Assembly: GCA_030248295.1 (NCBI GenBank)
Contig: JASANH010001141.1
Location: forward strand, 62,001 to 126,000
DNA: 64,000 bases
From: Mesodorylaimus sp. YZB2_4
Lineage: Eukaryota; Nematoda; Enoplea; Dorylaimida; Dorylaimidae
Direction: 5' to 3'
The notes under the pieces were generated by a model, which saw only the letters and a program-made list of their open reading frames with translations, was not told the origin of the DNA and did no database searches. The translations under genes were made by a program, and so were the position numbers. Shown here piece after piece: positions 46,057 to 57,320 of the stretch. The stretch's first letter is position 1, and every line of letters starts with the position of its first letter.

Positions 46057-46817
46057 CCGTCATCCGGGGCAATTTCGGAAAAGAGTTGCATGTAGCCTTT
46101 GACAGTACCCCGACGGAGAGTGTCACCGCAGAGCTTGGTCGTTTTACATTCCATTCTGTAGCTAAAACTCTATTTTATCAAAACCAAGCGCTGTGCGAAA
46201 AGTCAGATACAGTTAGAAAACACAATTATTCTCAACCTATAAATATTTCAGAGAATTTTCTGGCTGCAAATTTTTTCTCGCGTTTGGGCTACAGATGAAT
46301 GTGATAGATGAGATTGGGTTTTTGACAGTCTCTTCTCCTAAGTTGCTTGGCTTTCTTGTCTTTCTGGCCTACCTTCTCCAGAGAGCCCTAGGTCAATAAT
46401 TTGAGAGGCGAAATTTTTATTTCCCAAGGGTCCCCCCTTTGAATTAAAAACTTTTCACTTTTATAATTAGGTGCTAAAGGTAAAAAAATTTGGCTCTTTT
46501 CTACAAAGTGAGAGTGCTGAACCTAACTATTACACTTTTTTTCATTATCCCGACATCAATTCGCGAGTGCGCTTCGTCTAGCATAGGTCATCCGAAATAG
46601 CCCCATCCTTGGGTAATTTCGGATGCTAGCAGTTTTTGACAAAAAACTTCTTCCAGGTGCACTCAGAAAGATTTTTCACGCAGTATTTCGATTTTTCAAC
46701 ATCTTAGCATTCTACTGATGCATTGCATTACAGGTTTCATGGATTTTTTTGTTAGATATTCGATAATGATTGTAGCGCAGTAGGGAGAAAACGTCCGAAA
46801 TAGCCCCCGGATGACGG
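46057..46817. mobile_element. TA-flanked mariner-type MITE (761 bp)
   Basis: The ends are CCGTCATCCGGGGCAATTTC on the left and, inverted, CCGTCATCCGGGGGCTATTT on the right. Both are bordered by TA (46055-46056 and 46818-46819). TA duplication with short inverted ends fits Tc1/mariner/pogo-type transposition. An inner echo (tccgaaatagccccatcc, 46589-46606) repeats part of the terminus. No transposase frame is present. Confidence 0.75.
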
Positions 46818-47387
46818 TACGACTTCAAACCGGTCCTATCTATAGGAGATGGGGTGAGAAGTTACGCTGGCATGTATGCTGCACACAGACTAACAAATTT
46901 ACAGAGTGTATTTATACGACATTACTTTATCTTTATTCCTTTTCTGTGCACTTGGCATGTCACAAAGCTCTGTTAGGAGTTAGGCGAGTCATAACTGAAC
47001 TCGAGTCTTTGCATTGATTTGACATCGTTTATAGCATCAGAATACGCTACTTTTAAACTGGTGTCTCTGCTTCGTGAATACCTGGCATAAGAAAAGACGG
47101 TGGCACATTATCGCACCCCCACGACCAAAGGCCCACAACACAACAGCTAGCTACCTCCAGCAAGTAAAGCCACACCATCAATCACGACATGACAAGGCGG
47201 GTGGCAGAGCGCGCTAACTGAAACTATATTTTACTCGCGGAGAGCTGGCAATAAAATGAAGCTTTACATCGTTCGTCTTTGATGACGATGAGTTTTCTTT
47301 TCTTTCCTGTTTATCTGTAGCCTTGTTGAATAACATTTGTAATCAGTAATAAGTTCTGGCCAAGTTTTAAAATATTTCTTACTCAGA

Positions 47388-49642
47388 ATGTGGTTCGATG
47401 GTCCGATTGCCAGTGCCGTGGCTAAAGCCAAAACCCAGAAGCGTTTATTGATCGTCTACGTAAATGGTTCGTCGCTTACTTTTTTTTAATACCTTTTTTT
47501 AGTTAAAGTTTTGCTTTTTAAGGTGAAGACGAAATCTCGAATCGAGTTTCGACTTTTTGGGATGACGACGAGATTCGAAATATAGTCGATCAAAATTCTG
47601 GGATCGCTTTGAAACTTTCGGCTGGAAGCGAAGCTGCTAAGCAATTCGGTCAAATATGTAAGCTTTTAGCTTGCATTTCAAACGACTCGAAAACGGAGGC
47701 TTCTGAATCGGAAAACTCGGGGAGGTTTTTTAGTTGTTCCTCAAGAGATGAGTCATGACGGGTCTTGACTTTAGGGATACTAGATTAATTTCCACCCTTG
47801 CCACACGACGTTTTCTAAACCCATGGAGATTAGTGGGATTACTTGGGTTAGCAACCATGCGCTACATAGCCCAGCCTTGAGAGTCCATCCGACACAATTC
47901 TGGGCACTAATCCACTCAGAGAGGCACGTCGGTTGTATTTTAGTATGGTTGCACAATAGTTTTCAACTGTTTAGCTCGACACAAATAGATAATGTCCAAT
48001 TTTGGATGATTTTTGATGTTTTTAGATCCGGTAGTGAACATTCCTATTTCATTTTTCATTACCCCAAATGGCGTACCACTTGAAATGCTCGTGCAGTACG
48101 AATCATTAGATTCATTCAAAGAAAAGTTGGTCAAAACCTTCGAAGTAGGGTTTGTATATAATATCTGGATGAATCTTTTTAAAAATATGGTTTTTTTAGA
48201 CTTTTAAATCTTCTGAAACCGCGTCAGAAACTGCGACCGGATCGGCCGCGAAGGGCAGCTCTACAAATCAGACTTCCCTTCCTAGTAAGCCGCCTGAGGA
48301 AGGAACGACAGGTCAGTCAGAGGCGGCTAGTGGCCAGCCGTCTGAAGCTTCGAAAAATCTTCAAGATCGCGTTGAAAGGTGCTTCCGGTTTTTTAATATC
48401 CATTCTGGCAACAGTTCGCTTTTCGCTTTTCTAGGGCTCAAGCATTGATAAAGGAACGTCAGGAGCAAAAAGCTCGCGAATCTGACGAAGTAACATTTTG
48501 TTGGTTAGGGGACTAATTTTAATCGATTCTTCATCGGCGATGTTTTCTAGAATGCTCGAGCAGCCGAATTGAAACGGCGAGAAGAAGGACGAGAATTCCA
48601 GAAAGCGCAAGAACGGCTGAAAGAACAGGAGGCATTAAAATCCGCTCAAGACCAGAAAAAGGCTAAGCAGGAAGACAAAGAACATTTGAAAAAATTGCGC
48701 GAACAGATCGCCGCTGACAGGTGCTGTGCGATTCAAGAACCTTTCAGATATAAACTTGACCAATTACAACCTTTTATAGAGCGGAAAAGGCGTCCAAGTT
48801 TAATACTGTGCAAGCTGAACAGCAACGGGTCGTCGAAGAAAAGAAGCAACAAAAAGTTGAATTAGACGAACAACAACGACTGGAGGAAGAGGAGAAGCAA
48901 AAGTAATTTTTATTTTTTGAATTTCTTGCTGACTGCAAATAATGATTTTCGTTACAGGCGGTTCGCTTTGCTCCAGTTTCGTCTACCGGATGGCTCAGCT
49001 CGTCGCAATCAATTCGATGGCAGCGCGCCGTTTTCTAATGCAGAGCAATGGCTTGCTCAAGAGATTCATTCGGCTATTTCAAGTTTCCAGTTGGTCCAAA
49101 TGTTTCCGCGTCGCGAATTCACTGCACAAGATCGAGCACGTTCGTTTTCCGAGTTGGGTTTAACTCCAAATGCAGTTTTGATGGTCTTGCCGGTAATAAT
49201 CATTAAATTAATTCTATTTGAGGATCATCTAGGCTTTGTTTTTTTAGAATGTTTCGGGTGGTCAGACTTACAGTGGACCGAGGCAAGCAACTCCCAGCAC
49301 AGTTACCTGGTTGTGGGAGAAGGTTATGGCGCCTTTCCGATACATATTCAACTTCTTGTACATGTTCGTTTTCGGAGCTGCCACTGCTCCTCGTCCGGTC
49401 AGTGGAAGCAGTACCACTTCTACCAGCGCGTAAGAGGGTACATAGTCTGGATTGACGGGGTGTATCACCAGTCATGTTTCAGCACTAATCCAACCCATCA
49501 GCCCAGTAGAGGAACTGGCAATGATGGCCCGAGTACCAGTGGTGGAGGCAACGTTGCTCGTTTTCGTAATGCGCAAGATTCGGAAAAGAAAACGCCTGAT
49601 GACAACGCCACTTGGAATGGAAATTCGACGCAGCAACTGTGA
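47388..49642 (+). CDS. UBXN4: UBX-domain protein UBXN4 (erasin), ER membrane p97 adaptor
   Basis: Ten exons join in phase: 47388-47466, 47523-47657, 48026-48144, 48200-48378, 48435-48489, 48551-48720, 48780-48902, 48958-49192, 49248-49429 and 49483-49642. They give 478 residues. The N-terminal thioredoxin-like region (MWFDGPIASAVAKAK, QIYPVVNIPISFFI) matches UBXN4. A Ser/Thr-rich linker and a long charged coiled coil (about 165-290) follow. The UBX domain (about 287-365) keeps FRLPDGS and the p97-binding FPR loop in MFPRREF. A hydrophobic hairpin (near 390-412) is the ER anchor. The C-terminus, NATWNGNSTQQL, matches the strongly conserved vertebrate UBXN4 end. Known UBXN4 recruits p97/VCP to the ER for ERAD. 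Eight of nine introns are 53-61 nt. The ATG lies one base after tttcttactcag. The gene is convergent with the galectin. Confidence 0.95.
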
Positions 49643-50102
49643 TGCGATGCGGGAAGGGCGGCATGTATGTTCTATTACTAATATATGTACCTTGCTGGGT
49701 TTTCGCCTGGGCCGTGGAACTGGAATCCCGTTCTCTATTATGTAAGCTGATACGGTTTTGCTTGGTGGCTTGTTCGGTCTAGATGAGATATTCTAGTGGA
49801 GAGTATTCTCCGTATAATACATGTGGTAATGTGGGACACTGGCCTTCCTTTCGTTTGTCTGTTGAGCTCGAAATGCTGTAGATGACATCTTTTTTAGACA
49901 TGACTCATTCGGCTATCAGGGAAGTGTGAGAGATTTCCTGACAGCTGAGGTCTGTGCTACTAGATGAAAAACTTTGTTTGATTCAGACGCTGACTGTGTA
50001 GTGTAAAGGCAAAGATTTCAGGAATAGGCTTGCACTAATCTAAAACAGAATGCAACGGGTTTTCAAGAGGAAACCATCACCTTCTGAGTATGATTTCTGT
50101 TC
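49643..50102. other. Convergent 3' interval
   Basis: These 460 bp hold the 3'UTRs of UBXN4 and galectin. No other feature is seen. Confidence 0.5.
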
Positions 50103-52411
50103 TTAATCGAATGCGATAGCTTGCAATTGCACGTCGCCCTCGACTCCCAATCCATCGATTTGATTGGGTGGGATGCGGTTCTTGAACGTGCTGTGGTGTT
50201 CGCCGTCAACATAGACCTGAAAGAGGGAGTGTGGGAGGACTAGAATTCTCCATAGCGGCAGTGTGTCCTCTGACTTTGCATTGCATTCCTGTAGAGGACA
50301 GTCATAGAAACCATGTACTCTGTGGGATAGGTGGGGTGCATCATCAGCAGTCAAAGTTATGAACAACATACAGCATATTTCAATGACCGGTTTTTCCTCA
50401 GCACCTGGCGCTGATGGTCTGATCGAAGTTGGAAGTACAATACTGCTCTGTTTAAACGTTTTCCCATCTGTTTTTGACCTTTCTGCTTCCACCATTTCTT
50501 TTTCTGACAAAAAATTTTTCGCTTCGACAAGCGCAACTCGCTAAGGGAATCAAAGGGAAGTGAAATAAGGGGTATTATTTGTTGAAAAGCATCCCATAGA
50601 ACTTTAAGCGCTGGCTGACCACGCAGTTGGTCTTTCCCACATGCTTTCTATGGCTATCTATGCGATTGCTAGGACACACCCGACGGAGTTGCCCAGTCAT
50701 ATGGAGCAGGACTGATGAGGGGCTTGATACATCTGCCAGTTAGAGACTGTAGAGGCTCATTTGGCAATCAACCATCTGCGCGGAACCGGCAGCTAAGTGT
50801 TTCAGCTACGGGACTACATTGTACAAGACGGAAGACTTGATGGCTTGCCCTGAGTGTTTGGAGTGATGCAGAAGCTCCACCGGTCACTCCAAGAAGACAG
50901 GCTCTTACTTGCAACGCATCGCCCTCGCTCACAATCACAATATCGAACTGTTTTTCTTTTGCGAATGGAAATCCACCTTCGCGTTCCTCCTGCTCCCATG
51001 AACCGCCTCGTTTGGAATTGCGGACAACAACCTGAACGACAGATGATTAGAACACGATTAGCTCGGTTACAAAGGAAAATTCGAACCTTATCGGAGAAGC
51101 GAGGATTGAAGTGAAAGGCAATGTCATTTCCAGCGTACAAATTGATCTCGAACTTCTTCACATCGCGGTCAGGCACGCCAGTCACGAATAACTTCTTACC
51201 AGGGCCGAAGTGGCCAGGAACATTTCCTCGGTACGGAATGGGCTAAAACGTAGACCGGGTTACCATTGCAGTCAAAGCCGCATCTCATGGATAATGGCCT
51301 ACATGCGCGGTTACAGCGCATCGTTCTGACAAGGAGTCTACAGCAGAGACCCATGAGTCAGTGCCCACTCACGTAGTAGTTTCCTTCCCACGCCAAAGCT
51401 TGCAGACGTAGATCACCAGTGACGAACAGATGCGACACGGCGTTCAAAGACACACGGTAGTGAAAGTCGGCCAGTTTCTTGTGTTGCAGAAAGATCTGAA
51501 ATCGAATGTGTATGAGTGTGTGGCCTGCATGCATCGGGACAGAGGGTGCAGTCATCACGACGTGCGATAGGACTTCGGGCCCCTGACTTAGATCACGTCT
51601 CAACTGATCGTGAAATTGGGCACCATATCATGATTATCAGACTACGAGCTATGCCTGCTGCATCACAAGATGACTCCAGTACTCACCTCAAATCGATCGT
51701 CGTGAGCACGCACACGCAAATCGAATGGTTCGCCTTCGTGAATAGCCCCACCTCCGTGACGCTCTTCCTTTTTCCATTGCCCGCCCTCCAAAGTGTTCAG
51801 GACGATAAGTTTCTCTTGCTGGCGCCAACTGACATGCAAGGCGACGTCAGCGCCACCTCCATATCCATCATCGATCGGCCCAGTGGTCAGATTGACGACG
51901 ACGCTGCAAAGCAGAAAACTGGTAAAACACTCTTACTAACATACAAAAGGGGAGAGAGGCGCGGGAACTGGATGGCTCATCAGGTACAGTAAATACACTT
52001 TATGCGTAGCACCCCTCACCCCAGCTCGAAACCGGGTCGAAAATAAACAAAAAGTCGAGTTTCACTTTAGTGCATGAGAATGCAAACTCGAAGACGCTGA
52101 GATTGTCGTCATCGCCAGTTGTGACGGCATATACGGGCTCGCGAGCAAATTGCGTGCTTCCCATCCCCACCACCGACGTGCATGTGAGCCACCCCTCTGT
52201 GAATTCCAAGTTTAGATTTCCTCGTATTTTCTGTCCATTGGTCGATACTCACTTTTTTCCAGTTGGCACTCCGCGAACAATCAGGGACTGTCCAGGCTGG
52301 ATGGCGTTGTCCAATTTGGCCAAGTATGGAACACGCTAAAAGCCATCTCACATTTTGCAAAAGGACCAATATTCTAAAACCAGCCCTTACCAAGTAATGC
52401 ACTGAACTCAT
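50103..52411 (-). CDS. Tandem-repeat galectin (two carbohydrate-recognition domains)
   Basis: Seven exons join in phase: 52411-52391, 52335-52253, 51903-51687, 51495-51373, 51242-51087, 51031-50909 and 50216-50103. They give 278 residues without a signal peptide, as usual for galectins, which are cytosolic and exported unconventionally. CRD2 (149-278) has the full beta-galactoside signature: H192, N194, R196, N205, W212, E215 and R217 in HFNPRF ... VVRNS ... WEQEER. CRD1 (1-148) keeps H58, R62, N71, W78, E81 and R83, but the NP of HxNPR is replaced (HVSWR, S60 and W61). Its sugar preference may therefore differ. The linker is very short. Layout resembles nematode LEC-1 or vertebrate galectin-4/8/9. 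Confidence 0.93.
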
Positions 52412-54829
52412 CTTGTCTTTAAAGATCGAAAATTGCAGTCAGTCAGAAAATAAGAGTAACCTCCGCCTTGCTCGTTTAAACTCACGACTGAATCACTCGC
52501 CCGGGCTACAGGCTTTATACATAGCGATGTGTATATTGGTGTGGTGCAAAACCAGTATGAGGCTCGCCCTGATTCCTTGGCCAGGCTGGCACTAAAACGA
52601 TTGTAAAAATCGATGGATGTAGGCTGGCTGTGTCAAGCGAATGGCATGGCGACACATCGTGAATGGCTTGCGTCATCTATCCAAGTCATCCGAGTTTTCT
52701 ATAACTCATTCAATAAACAAACGATCCACAGCTGCTGCCAACGCCGTGATGGTGCTACGTTGTGACTAAACGTCGAGAAGGTTCTTTTCTGGTGATTGTA
52801 CTGTGCAAAGATGGTTCTCTCATGATACGCAGGCTTGTGCGAAAGTCACCACTTTCATTCCTTTTACGGATATTTTTGCGCTTTTGCTGTAAACATTCCT
52901 GCTTGCCAATTTCGTGCGAAGGGTGGCGCAGCACTAAGCATTTTTGGCCTATGTAGCTTTGTGGCTGCTGTGAAACTCTGCCTACAAACAACCAAAATAG
53001 GGCAGATGTTCAAATATAATCGAATTCTTTCATCAGGATGTTTTTGTTTCCATAAAGCGTGTTCCTTGCAAGAAATTATTATTGTTGCATCATGCTATCC
53101 GTCTTGAAATGTGTATCAAAATTAAGATAGGTAACTAGAGCGATTTCGGACCGATTCCTGCTGTGCCTGCCTGCTCGTCTTGGCGCGATGTCAACGCCTC
53201 CAAAATGTAGTGGTGTGGTAGATGTACTCTGTCTCGGCTCTGACTAACTGATTCGAGGGGGCAGATATTTCCAATAGCATGTAAGAAGTGCTTGAGTGTT
53301 AATACTCATGATCGACGTACAGTACCGACCGACCAATAGAAACGATGGCTAGAATGACAGCAATGGCTTATTCTATCGAAAAGGTCATCGTGGCATAACC
53401 TATTGTAGAGTCCTTTGACTACTTTTCGCGTTTCACAATCCTACGTATAATGTCTGGATTGAGGAAGTTAGCCCTAGCATCTCTGGGCGAGTGCGAGTGC
53501 GGTGCTAGACCACCATAGATAAACCTGAAATGTCCTGCGACCGTCGGATTGAGCGGGTAGGTCTGATGGTGATTTGCAGGCTACCGCCGAAGTCATGCCT
53601 CAGGCTGAATTCTCGGCGTAGGCGAAGGCTGGTGCTAGCGAGAGAGGATGTTATTAGCCAGCTGCTTGTAGCGCAGTGATTGCTTGGCATCATAGTGCGG
53701 TGTAGGGTTAACCTCTTGCTCAGATACGTCTGGTCGAGCACACCCTAAGTTCATCCTTATAGGGATCAGCCCTAACCTTTTTGAGGTTATTACAAGCTTT
53801 TCGCCTTTCTGCGAGGACCACAAACGCCGTAAATCCTCACTTGGTACCCTGGGGATCACAAGATTTCAAAGGGGCCTGACCCATTCGATACAGGTGAAAG
53901 GAGAACAGAAGCTCATAGGATTTCAAACAAGTCTGGCAGGCCGTTCAAGAGTTCGAGAAAGTTCGAGAAATGTGGGCTAATTAAATCTTGAACTTTGCAA
54001 AATTATCCTCCGTCTCTGAGCAAATTGCACGAGTCCTCAACACTTATCCAATCACTTTACTGTATGGATGGATGTGTCTCAAATACTTCAGGATTTTGAC
54101 AATCATTCTATTGCAATGCTGCAATACATTGTTGCAATAGGGTTCTAAAGCCTAACGGACCCGGGGGTTATGCGATGGACGATACAAGCGAGGCTTTACA
54201 GTGAAATGCACGTTGTCCAAAAAGTCAGCTTGACCTGGCCGCTCACGGCCGGATCGGTTCTATATGTTTCGGTTCGGTTCGGCTGGGTTTCAGTTCTAAA
54301 GCTTTCGGTTTGGTTCAAGAGCACTGGTTTTTCTTGTGCAATTTAGCCTCAACTTACGATTAGAACTTACGATCTGTAAATATTTTACCCACACAAAGCA
54401 TGCTGCATAGCAAATCACCATCTTATAAAATAAAAGCAAACCAAATTTAAAGCTAAATAATTATATGAATTCTGATCAAAATGCTCAGCGTTCACGCTCA
54501 AGCATGCCTTCATCCCACTAGGCTGGGGAATGACTCGAGCGAGCTAGGTGACAGGTCTGCAACGCAATAATGCCCCAGATGCAGGTTCAAATTGCCCTAA
54601 AACCCAACTTTTCGACAAAATGAAAAGGCCCTTTGAAAACACTGCTTCCCAGACACCTAACAATATTCTAAGCCAGCCATGATGGAGAATTTGAATACCA
54701 TATCACAATTCAAAGGCGCCAACAACTTCCAATGCTTCGGCGAGACCTCCCTCCACCCAGCTTCTCATCATGGAAAACATCCTTTGAAGCAATGCCACTG
54801 TCGAGAGAGACAAAGTGCCAGTATCTAAA
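52412..54829. other. Intergenic, no gene seen
   Basis: No supported gene is present. A short run of the unit ggttc(g) lies at 54260-54330. Open frames are below 95 codons. Confidence 0.35.
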
Positions 54830-54940
54830 GATGCCCTAAAATGTCCTGACAATCTAAGATTGCCCCAGAAATGTCACTGCACCTGCCTTGGCAGCTTAAA
54901 ATTGCCCCAGATTTAGGGCCATTGCCCTTCACCTGGTAAA
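54830..54940 (-). repeat. GGGGCAATTT repeat copy (partner at 26340-26440)
   Basis: Reverse-complement relation to 26340-26440 through agcttaaaattgccccagat and attgccc. Several attgccc/gccctaaaa words recur from 54590 onward. Confidence 0.5.
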
Positions 54941-55019
54941 ACTGTAGCCAGTCTTCCGCTGCCTGTGCGCTGCTAGCGCTTGGGAACACCACGCCAGGGT
55001 GCGCGACACCAGCGCGGCG

Positions 55020-55135
55020 CCGAAAAACACCCCCAAAAAACCCCCCCCCTGCGGCCCCGCCAACACCAAGAAAACCAACCCGCCCGACACCCCCCCACAA
55101 ACCCAAAACCCCCCCAAACCCCCCCCCCCCCCTCA
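55020..55135. repeat. C/A-rich low-complexity tract (G-rich on minus strand)
   Basis: Runs of 5-14 C separated by A or AAC dominate about 115 bp, almost free of G on the plus strand. The minus strand carries at least four G-runs of 5 or more and could form G-quadruplexes. It lies about 400 bp upstream of the Rab1-like gene. Confidence 0.8.
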
Positions 55136-55527
55136 CAAGTTTGTATCTTATGCACGTTCTCTCAAAAAAGTCCGCCGACAACGCCAGCGCATTTTTATCG
55201 TTATCACAAGCACAATTTGCTTTTACGATTTTGGCCCTCATCGTAAGTCTGCTTTTGCGCAGAAGGCAATGTATTGTTTGATCAGCAACGAGAAAAGAAT
55301 TTCATCAGGAAATTGACGCACTGTTGCCTCATATCCCCATCGAGTAAATGTTACGTGGAAGTTGCACATCGGCACCCCATCATACACCATACCTGCACAG
55401 ACATCTTACGATTTGTCACCCTTACTCAACAATTTCACTGGCGCATTTTCTGTTTTCCTCGTTTTATTAACTGTACATTTTGCCAGACCTTTCCACTGGC
55501 CACTTCTAACTGCAATATAGTTCAGAA
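55136..55527. other. 5' flank of the Rab1-like gene
   Basis: No separate gene. An acceptor-like tatagttcag ends two bases before the Rab ATG. Confidence 0.35.
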
Positions 55528-56136
55528 ATGAACCGCGAATACGATTATCTTTTCAAACTGCTGTTGATAGGCAATGGCGGTGTTGGCAAGTCGTCCCTGG
55601 TACTTCGATTTGCCGACGACAAATATGCAGACAATTATATTGAAACTATCGGCGTGGATTTTAAAATTCGAACGATCGTAGTTGATGGAAAAAATGTCAA
55701 GTTACAAATATGGGATACTGCTGGTCAAGAACTTTATCGCACTATCACCTCGTCGTTTTATCGCGGAGCCCACGGCGTTATTCTCGTCTACGACATCACG
55801 AACAAAAAGTCCTTCGATGATATTGGCATGTGGCTACGAGATATCGGATACCCGGATGAGAATGGCGCCAGTGTGCTGCTGATTGGCAATAAAAATGATT
55901 TGTCGGCAGACAGAGTAGTTTCCCACGAAACAGCAAAAACTTACGCCGATCTCCAAGGAATGCCATATTTTGAGACATCGGCTAAGAATGCTAAAAATGT
56001 GGACCAAGCTTTTTATAGCTTGGCATCTGAAATGATGCATCGCATGGGACCGAAAAATATGGGCGCTTCGGAACCGTCGTCGATTAGAATTACTTCGACA
56101 TCGAATCAGAACACATATTTTTTCGGCTGTTGCTAG
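55528..56136 (+). CDS. Rab1-like small GTPase, intronless
   Basis: A single frame of 202 residues starts [15 protein letters not shown], the Rab1 N-terminus. G-motifs are GNGGVGKS (P-loop, 15-22), the effector region [20 protein letters not shown] (62-68), NKND and ETSAKN. It ends in a CC prenylation signal (FFGCC). Rab1 controls ER-to-Golgi vesicle traffic. All nucleotide-binding residues are present. Switch II is altered: after GQE the usual RF/RY is LY (L69, Y70). The P-loop is GNGG instead of GDSG, and much of the C-terminal half diverges from canonical Rab1. No intron interrupts it, unlike most housekeeping genes here, so it is probably an old retrocopy of Rab1 that has kept an open frame. 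Another diverged Rab1 paralogue is the alternative. Confidence 0.92.
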   Translation: MNREYDYLFKLLLIGNGGVGKSSLVLRFADDKYADNYIETIGVDFKIRTIVVDGKNVKLQIWDTAGQELYRTITSSFYRGAHGVILVYDITNKKSFDDIGMWLRDIGYPDENGASVLLIGNKNDLSADRVVSHETAKTYADLQGMPYFETSAKNAKNVDQAFYSLASEMMHRMGPKNMGASEPSSIRITSTSNQNTYFFGCC

Positions 56137-56250
56137 ATAATGCCTTATTGGCCACTACGATATTAATGACGAGATTTCCTGTGATTCTGGCCAAGGTTTT
56201 TATTTTTATGGATGACTTTTTATCGCTTCCATGCCTTTTCAGTTTTTATG

Positions 56251-56256
56251 AATAAA
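56251..56256 (+). terminator. Poly(A) signal AATAAA for the Rab1-like gene
   Basis: The hexamer lies 114 nt after the stop in AT-rich sequence. Confidence 0.6.
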
Positions 56257-56368
56257 TTAGATATTTGCAGACTAAATAAGAAATGGCTGGCAAACAGGCT
56301 GCAAACACTACATATTGTTTTGGTTCAACCCTAGGTTGGTGTTGCGGGTGTTTTGGTTTTGGTTGATA

Positions 56369-56910
56369 CAGTCGAGTCCACTTACAGTCACAGCGGATGA
56401 TGTCACAGTCCGGTTATTATCACAGGTTTCCGAAGCCCGGAATTTTTTCCTTATACTTTGTGTGTATTTTGAGTTCGCTTATGATCACGCTGAATTCGGC
56501 CCAGTCCGCTTATTGTCACGTAAATTTCTTAGCAAGGCGGGATTAGTATTAAAAGAGCGTCACATTTCCACTCTTGGCAGTCTAAAACAAGTGCAAAATC
56601 GTCAAAAACTAGGATTTCTCGCAAGAAAACGCTTGCATGAAGGCGCATGGCACCTTTATACTTTAGCTTTGATCTGACTGATCCTCATAATTTTGATTCC
56701 TTTGGTTACAAAAACGTTTGAAAAAGCGTTTCGTCTTTGAAAACGCTATGAATATATTATGAAAATGATACAAAATGGCGCGTGAAACGCATGAAACGCA
56801 TAAAAGTAAAGTTTTGGCCATTTTAGAGTATGCTTCGGCTTTAGTCACAGTCTGGATATTGTCACATTCTCTTCTCGTCCAGAGCTGGTGATGCTAAGCG
56901 GACTCGACTG
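56369..56910. mobile_element. Pogo/Tigger-type MITE with TA duplication (542 bp)
   Basis: The element starts CAGTCGAGTCCACTTA and ends TAAGCGGACTCGACTG, its inverse with one mismatch. It is flanked by TA on both sides (56367-56368, 56911-56912). Internal words such as agtccgcttattgtcac and gtcacagtc recur near both ends. Terminal CAGTCGAG...CCGCTTA and TA targets are typical of pogo-like Tc1/mariner elements. No transposase remains. Confidence 0.8.
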
Positions 56911-56989
56911 TAATCTGATATCACATCAGCCTCACCCCAGTGCTGGTGCCGCCCGTCGTAGTTATGCAACAGGCTGAACGGCCGTACCC

Positions 56990-57125
56990 GAGAAGGTACC
57001 GCGGGGAGCGGGGACCTACAGGCAGGCCACCTAGTCGTAGGTGGCTGAGACGTCAACCCAACGGGTTTCAGCCTCGCCTGGAGGAGCGTATCGGCTGGCC
57101 AACGAAGGCAAGTCAATACACTGCT
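56990..57125 (+). repeat. Dispersed repeat copy (partner inside the F-box intron)
   Basis: It matches 29434-29560 in the same orientation through taccgcggggagc, ctagtcgtagg and gcctcgcctggaggagc. Non-coding. Confidence 0.6.
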
Positions 57126-57179
57126 CCTTGTATAAGGCAGCCAGTCAAGGCAACCAAATACACACACCGACCAAATACG

Positions 57180-57320
57180 CCTATCACACATGCAGTATCA
57201 TGTCATCCCTATCCCCCCCCCGCAAGCACATCACCCTCGGGGTGGCTGGGCGTTCAAACACGCCTATTGCAGGTATCATGTCATGCCATACATTATCCCC
57301 CCCCCCCCCCCCAAGCACCA
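57180..57320 (+). repeat. Imperfect tandem duplication with C-runs
   Basis: Two units about 105 bp apart each read cgcctat...gcag.tatcatgtcat, then a C-run (9 and 16 C), then caagcac. This looks like a two-copy minisatellite. Confidence 0.6.

Noticed and set aside
54825-55241. 138-codon glycine-rich minus-strand frame
   Set aside because: Translation of the C/A low-complexity tract, not a protein.
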